A stretch of 11,485 nt of DNA from Rhodospirillales bacterium (GTDB lineage: Bacteria > Pseudomonadota > Alphaproteobacteria > Acetobacterales > Acetobacteraceae): assembly GCA_018971455.1 (NCBI GenBank), contig JAGXAV010000028.1, positions 1 through 11,485 of the forward strand, given 5' to 3'. Under the pieces are notes generated by a model, which worked only from the letters and a program-made list of their open reading frames with translations, had not been told where the DNA came from and searched no databases. Both the position numbers and the translations under genes were made by a program. Every line of letters starts with the position of its first letter. The first letter of the stretch is position 1. Below, one piece after another: positions 8,099 to 11,485 of this stretch.

Positions 8099-8128
8099 CG
8101 GATATCCGACAAATAAACCGAATATACG
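8099..8128. promoter_or_regulatory. Candidate operator pair, minus-strand promoter side
   Basis: Two related 10-bp boxes: CGGATATCCG (8099-8108, a perfect palindrome) and CGAATATACG (8119-8128). Their starts are 20 bp apart, about two helical turns. The inner box covers the predicted start point of the minus-strand promoter, as expected for a repressor site. The arrangement is mirrored at 8223-8252. The boxes are seen directly; operator function is inferred. Confidence 0.55.
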
Positions 8129-8131
8129 ATC

Positions 8132-8159
8132 AAGATACGCCAGGGTGCCAAGCTGTCAA
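8132..8159 (-). promoter_or_regulatory. Predicted sigma-70 promoter for the minus-strand operon
   Basis: On the minus strand a perfect -35 box TTGACA (8159 to 8154), a 16-nt spacer, and a -10-like TATCTT (8137 to 8132). Transcription would start near 8125, giving a leader of about 120 nt before the CoA-transferase GTG. It faces away from the plus-strand promoter, with 34 bp between the two -35 boxes. Confidence 0.5.
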
Positions 8160-8193
8160 GCAGTTCGGGTATCAACCTGCCCGGGCCGCGTCC

Positions 8194-8222
8194 TTGACAG
8201 GCGGCGCATCAACCTTGATGAT
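8194..8222 (+). promoter_or_regulatory. Predicted sigma-70 promoter for the plus-strand operon
   Basis: Perfect -35 box TTGACA (8194-8199), a 17-nt spacer, and a -10-like GATGAT (8217-8222, 4 of 6 matches). The start point would fall near 8229, inside the candidate operator pair at 8223-8252, giving a leader of about 40 nt to GTG 8269. Confidence 0.5.
8207..8220. repeat. Palindrome CATCAA-CC-TTGATG in the plus-promoter spacer
   Basis: CATCAACCTTGATG is a perfect inverted repeat with 6-bp arms and a 2-bp centre, lying between the -35 and -10 boxes of the plus-strand promoter. The half-site sequence ATCAACCT also occurs at 8171-8178. It is of a size that fits a dimeric regulator and differs in sequence from the CGnATATnCG boxes, so it may be a site for a second factor. 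Function is inferred only. Confidence 0.35.
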
Positions 8223-8252
8223 CGAATATACGTGAATAAGTGCGGAAATACG
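8223..8252. promoter_or_regulatory. Candidate operator pair, plus-strand promoter side
   Basis: CGAATATACG (8223-8232) and CGGAAATACG (8243-8252), again with starts exactly 20 bp apart. The first is identical to the box at 8119-8128. The second lies in a longer repeat: AAGTGCGGAAATACGA (8238-8253) matches AAGTGCGGATATCCGA (8094-8109) at 14 of 16 bases. The pair covers the predicted start point of the plus-strand promoter. The common pattern is CGRAWATMCG. Confidence 0.55.
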
Positions 8253-8258
8253 AAACAT

Positions 8259-8264
8259 GGAGGA
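8259..8264 (+). promoter_or_regulatory. Ribosome binding site deciding the MmgE/PrpD start
   Basis: GGAGGA ends 4 nt before GTG 8269. The in-frame ATG at 8257 has no comparable site upstream and itself overlaps this motif, so GTG 8269 is the better start. Confidence 0.65.
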
Positions 8265-8268
8265 AGCA

Positions 8269-9735
8269 GTGGCCGCAGCATCCGTCGCCGGAAGCCAGAG
8301 CCGTTCCACCAACACCGACCTCGCTGTCGATCTTGCGCGCTTCGCCACCACGATCGACGCGGCGCGGCTCGACGCCGCCGTGGTGAAGGCCGTCAAGACC
8401 AACCTGTTCGACACGCTGGCCTGCGCGTTGGCAGGCTCGTCGGCTCCGGCCATCGCCGAGGTGACGGGGTTGGTTCGCGAATGGGGCGGGGCGGCGCAGG
8501 CAGACATGCTGGTCTTCGGGGGCAAATACCCCGCGCATCACGCCGCCTGGGCCAATGCCGGCATCTCCCACGCGCGCGACTATGACGACACGCATGATGC
8601 GGCGGTGCTGCACGCCGGCGTCACGGCCATTCCCGCAGCCCTTGCAGCGGCGCAGCTGCGTGGCGGCATCCCTGGCGCGGACCTGATCGCGGCAGTCGCC
8701 GCCGGGCTTGAGACCACGGTACGCCTCGGCCTCGCCACCAAAATCGACCTTATCGAGAGCGGCTTCATCTATACGCCGCTGCTCGGGTATTTTGGCGCCA
8801 CCGCCGCCGCCGGCCGCGCCTTCGGTCTCAACGAGGCTGAAATGCTCAACGCCTTCGGCATCGTCTACAGCTCCGTTTCAGGCAACCACCAGGTCACCCG
8901 CGACGCCTCGCTGATGAAGCGGCTGCAGCCTGGCCTCGCGGCACAGGCCGCGGTCGTCGCCGTCCAGCTGGCCCGCAAGGGCATTCGTGGCGCCCAGCAA
9001 GTCTTCGAGGGCGCGGACGGATTCATCCGCGTCTACCTCCATGGCAAGGTCGATCCGGCACTGGTGCGCGATGGTCTCGGCAGCCGCTTCGAGCTGTCGG
9101 GCCTCAGCTACAAGCCCTATCCCTGCTGCCGTGACGTGCATACGGCGGTCGATGCCATCCTGCGCGTGCGTGCGCAGGCTAACCGCCCGGCGGACGACAT
9201 CGAATCGATTCGCGTCGGCGTCACCGCCGCCGGCTACCAGATGGTCTGCGTGCCGGAAGAAGTCCGCCTCGCCCCTCGCACCATCGTGGAGGCGCAGTTC
9301 AGCATCCCCTACACCGTCGCTGCGGCGTGGATCGATGGCGGGCTGGGCATCGGCAATTTCTCCGACGCGGGTGTCAGGCGTGCTGAGGTGCTGGCGTTGA
9401 CGAAGCGCGTCCGTCCCTACGTGGACGAGGAGATCGAACGCGACTGGAGCCGGTTCGTCACCCCGGCGCGCGTGATCGTGCGGTTCCGTGACGGCGAGAC
9501 CATCGAGGCTCGCGTTGACCATCCCAGGGGCCATCCCAACAACCCGATGTCGGAGGCGGAGTTCGTGCAGAAGGCCGACGATTGCTTCACCTTCGCGGCC
9601 CGTCCGCTGCCTACGGATACGATCGCCCGCCTGCGCGCAACGGTGGATGGGCTCCCAGCGTCGCCCGATATCGGCGCCCTGCTCCGGGTGATGACGGGAG
9701 AAGCGGACGAAGGCATCGTCCGCGCGGCGGAGTAG
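8269..9735 (+). CDS. MmgE/PrpD family protein
   Basis: Complete protein of 488 residues (492 if the ATG at 8257 is used) in the family of 2-methylcitrate dehydratase PrpD, MmgE and cis-aconitate decarboxylase. Members dehydrate, decarboxylate or isomerise small polycarboxylic acids in the cytoplasm. Family marks, numbered from GTG 8269: DYDDTHDAAVLH with D104, T108 and H115; MKRLQPG with K217; YKPYPCCRDVHTAVDA with H291; and the C-terminal GHPNNPMSEAEF. These residues correspond to the active-site Asp, Thr, His, Lys and His described for cis-aconitate decarboxylase, so the protein is probably catalytic. Many bacterial members have no proven substrate and PrpD itself cannot be claimed here. 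There is no prpB/prpC-type neighbour to support a methylcitrate cycle. It is first in the plus-strand operon and shares its regulatory region with the CoA-transferase operon. Confidence 0.95.
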   Translation: MAAASVAGSQSRSTNTDLAVDLARFATTIDAARLDAAVVKAVKTNLFDTLACALAGSSAPAIAEVTGLVREWGGAAQADMLVFGGKYPAHHAAWANAGISHARDYDDTHDAAVLHAGVTAIPAALAAAQLRGGIPGADLIAAVAAGLETTVRLGLATKIDLIESGFIYTPLLGYFGATAAAGRAFGLNEAEMLNAFGIVYSSVSGNHQVTRDASLMKRLQPGLAAQAAVVAVQLARKGIRGAQQVFEGADGFIRVYLHGKVDPALVRDGLGSRFELSGLSYKPYPCCRDVHTAVDAILRVRAQANRPADDIESIRVGVTAAGYQMVCVPEEVRLAPRTIVEAQFSIPYTVAAAWIDGGLGIGNFSDAGVRRAEVLALTKRVRPYVDEEIERDWSRFVTPARVIVRFRDGETIEARVDHPRGHPNNPMSEAEFVQKADDCFTFAARPLPTDTIARLRATVDGLPASPDIGALLRVMTGEADEGIVRAAE

Positions 9736-9766
9736 GAGACGGCGTCGCCATGAGGCCTTTACCAGC

Positions 9767-10651
9767 GTGACTCCACTTAAGCCGCGCGCCCTCGGCCGTA
9801 CCGGCCTCGTCGTCTCGCCGATCGCAATTGGCGGCGCGCCGTTCGGCTACGCGCACCGCGCGGGCAATTGGGATCCGTACAGCGAGGAAGGGCAGCGCAG
9901 CATTGTCGCCACGCTGCATCACGGCCTCGATCGTGGCATCAACTACATCGACACCGCCCCGCTCTACGGCAATGGCCATAGCGAGACACTGATCGGCGAG
10001 GTGATGCGCACGCGCCGCGCGGAATGCGTGCTCGCCAGCAAGGTCTGGTTCGAACTCGATGCCGATGGTGCCGTTGCCAGCGTGCGGGAAAGCCTGCGCC
10101 GGCTGCGGACAGATCGGATTGACATCGTGCAGCTCCATGGCCGCATGTACACGGATTCCGAGCGCGCCCACATCCTCGGCGCGAATGGGCCGCTGGCGGG
10201 GCTGCGCCGGCTGCGCAAGGAAGGCGGCATCGGCTTCATCGGCCTCACCACCGAGGAGCCGTGGACGGCAATACCGTTCCTCGACGAGCCTGATATCGAT
10301 GTCTACCAGATCGCCTATAATTTGATCTATCAGGCCGCCGCGCGCCATTTCCTGATCGCGGCCAGCAAGGCCGGGGCAGGGGTGGTGACGATGCGCACGA
10401 TGACCTCGGGCGTTCTGCCGCTGACGCTGCATTACCTGGCGCCGGAGTGGGCGGCGGCGCGCGATCCCTACGAGGTCGGTCTTCGCTTTGTTTTGTCGGA
10501 TTCGCGGATCCACTCGGGTCTGATCGGCATGCGCTCCGCCGCCGAGATCGATCGCAACGTGGACATCGCCGCGAACTGGCAGCCGCCGGTGGATTTCGCG
10601 ACCCTGCCGCGGCTTACCATAGATGTGTACCGGGCGGACGATGCCCTCTAA
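9767..10651 (+). CDS. Aldo/keto reductase
   Basis: NAD(P)H-dependent aldo/keto reductase with a TIM-barrel fold, 294 residues. It should reduce an aldehyde or ketone, or oxidise the alcohol. The catalytic tetrad is visible as D62 and Y67 (YIDTAPLYGNG), K92 (LASKV) and H124 (VQLHGR). The N-terminus LGRTGLVVSPIAIGGAPFG is typical of the bacterial AKR branch that includes D-threo-aldose and L-galactose-type dehydrogenases. Start: the GTG at 9767 is the only in-frame start upstream of the conserved N-terminus. Its Shine-Dalgarno is poor (GAGG 11 nt upstream). A six-codon frame (9750-9770) ends with TGA overlapping this GTG and might couple translation. It follows the MmgE/PrpD gene by 31 nt, so the two are probably co-transcribed. 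The substrate is unknown. Confidence 0.94.
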   Translation: MTPLKPRALGRTGLVVSPIAIGGAPFGYAHRAGNWDPYSEEGQRSIVATLHHGLDRGINYIDTAPLYGNGHSETLIGEVMRTRRAECVLASKVWFELDADGAVASVRESLRRLRTDRIDIVQLHGRMYTDSERAHILGANGPLAGLRRLRKEGGIGFIGLTTEEPWTAIPFLDEPDIDVYQIAYNLIYQAAARHFLIAASKAGAGVVTMRTMTSGVLPLTLHYLAPEWAAARDPYEVGLRFVLSDSRIHSGLIGMRSAAEIDRNVDIAANWQPPVDFATLPRLTIDVYRADDAL

Positions 10652-10664
10652 CGCGCCTCGTCCG

Positions 10665-11485
10665 TCACGCTCTCATGCAGGCGGCGAGCGTGGCGCCGAC
10701 ATCATCCGCCGATGCCAGATCACGGCACGCGCACAGCAACCGCGCGGCGCGGTCGGGCCCCAGGATCGGTTCAGCCTGATCAAGAAATTTCCGGTCAAGC
10801 TCGGCGTCGGTCATGGGCCGAGCTAAGCTTCCGCGTGCATGCGGGATATGCGCACGCAGGGGCTTCATCGCAGTTCCGCTCCATACCTCCGCGATCGCCT
10901 CGTCGCGGGCGAGGGCTTCGTCCCCGGCCAACTCGATCAGCGGTCGCAACCTGGCGACGGCGTCATCGGAAAGGCAGGCGGGCCGCAGGACATCGGGGCC
11001 GGGCCGATGACCCAGGAGGACCGCAGCGGCCCAGTGCTGCTGGCTGATCTGAGCGTCGATCTCGTTGCCCGGAGCGACGCGATCGGCAAGAGCCAGGCCG
11101 AGCGGGTGGAGAGAGAGGCGAACCCGCGTGATAGGGATCGCGCGATCGCGCCGCTTGGCGATCTCGCGACAAGCATCGATGGTTGGGTGGACGACAATCC
11201 CGCTGGGATAGGGCTTATAGGCATTGGCCAGCAGCTCGAACGCCGTGCCGAGGCCCGTAATGGCGCGATCGAGATCGGCCCCGGTGCTGAACTCGGCGAC
11301 GAAGCCCCGTTCGGATTCCAGCGCGTCGGCCGAGCACTCAAATCCCTGGGCGGCGAGCAGGGCCGCGAAAGTGCCGCCACGCGCACCGATGGCAGGAACG
11401 ACGTGGCCCGCCATCGACCCATGCGTCCCGCGAAATCCGCTGCCATGCGCGGCGCCGAGGCCCAGTGCCGAGCGCATGCGCCCGG
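10665..11485 (-). CDS. Second MmgE/PrpD family protein, C-terminal part (5' end beyond window)
   Basis: The frame is open to the right edge and its first in-frame ATG at 11477 lies inside the conserved domain, so the N-terminal part (roughly 170-190 residues by comparison with the family) is outside the window. The visible 273 residues contain SGFRGTHGSMAGHVVPA, a Gly/Ala-rich helix GGTFAALLAAQGF, YKPYPSGIVVHPTIDA with the conserved histidine, and ARPMTDAELDRKF at the C-terminus, all family marks. At the place where the complete paralogue at 8269-9735 has the active-site lysine, this protein reads GTHGSMAG, apparently with Ser. It is only distantly similar to that paralogue, so a recent tandem copy is unlikely. 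It converges on the aldo/keto reductase, with 13 nt between the stops and no strong terminator in between. Confidence 0.9.
   Translation of the reverse strand, partial: GRMRSALGLGAAHGSGFRGTHGSMAGHVVPAIGARGGTFAALLAAQGFECSADALESERGFVAEFSTGADLDRAITGLGTAFELLANAYKPYPSGIVVHPTIDACREIAKRRDRAIPITRVRLSLHPLGLALADRVAPGNEIDAQISQQHWAAAVLLGHRPGPDVLRPACLSDDAVARLRPLIELAGDEALARDEAIAEVWSGTAMKPLRAHIPHARGSLARPMTDAELDRKFLDQAEPILGPDRAARLLCACRDLASADDVGATLAACMRA

Noticed and set aside
8878..9534. Minus-strand frame of 218 codons within the MmgE/PrpD gene
   Set aside because: Antisense shadow with no recognisable motif; the plus strand carries all the family residues.
10636..10663. Possible terminator between the convergent gene ends (GGACGA and TCGTCC)
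   Set aside because: Only six base pairs around a 16-nt loop that spans the stop codon, with no T-run on either strand.

Overview
This is an accessory catabolic gene cluster from a high-GC proteobacterium. Codons end mostly in G or C, and gram-negative style signal peptides are present. The gene families (CaiB/BaiF CoA-transferase, AMP-dependent acyl-CoA ligase, MmgE/PrpD, branched-chain-amino-acid-type substrate-binding proteins) are typical of soil Alpha- or Betaproteobacteria such as rhizobia or Bordetella-like bacteria. The genus cannot be fixed from this sequence. No RNA gene, insertion sequence, CRISPR array or phage gene was seen.

Layout. A divergent promoter region (about 8006-8268) separates two transcription units. 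Leftward (minus strand) runs a tightly packed run of seven genes: family III CoA-transferase (start 8005), acyl-CoA synthetase, zinc-dependent alcohol dehydrogenase, alpha/beta hydrolase, periplasmic substrate-binding protein, SDR dehydrogenase, and a second, paralogous substrate-binding protein that leaves the window at base 1 only a few residues short of its C-terminus. The ligase and alcohol dehydrogenase overlap by ATGA, and the alcohol dehydrogenase and hydrolase join at TGATG, so these are very likely translationally coupled. Rightward (plus strand) are an MmgE/PrpD-family protein and an aldo/keto reductase. Converging on these from the right edge is the C-terminal part of a second MmgE/PrpD protein.

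How the genes may work together (inference). Two binding proteins would deliver one or two related solutes to an ABC importer whose permease and ATPase genes are not in this window. A hydrolase could open an ester or lactone. The alcohol dehydrogenase, SDR and aldo/keto reductase would interconvert hydroxyl and carbonyl groups. The ligase and CoA-transferase would make and move CoA thioesters. The MmgE/PrpD proteins would act as dehydratase, decarboxylase or isomerase on a polycarboxylic or similar acid. The substrate is not recognisable from the sequence.

The most notable feature outside the genes is the divergent promoter. Two outward-facing TTGACA promoters each carry, over their predicted start point, a pair of CGnATATnCG-like boxes spaced exactly 20 bp. 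This looks like a mirrored operator for one regulator controlling both arms. No regulator gene is in the window.
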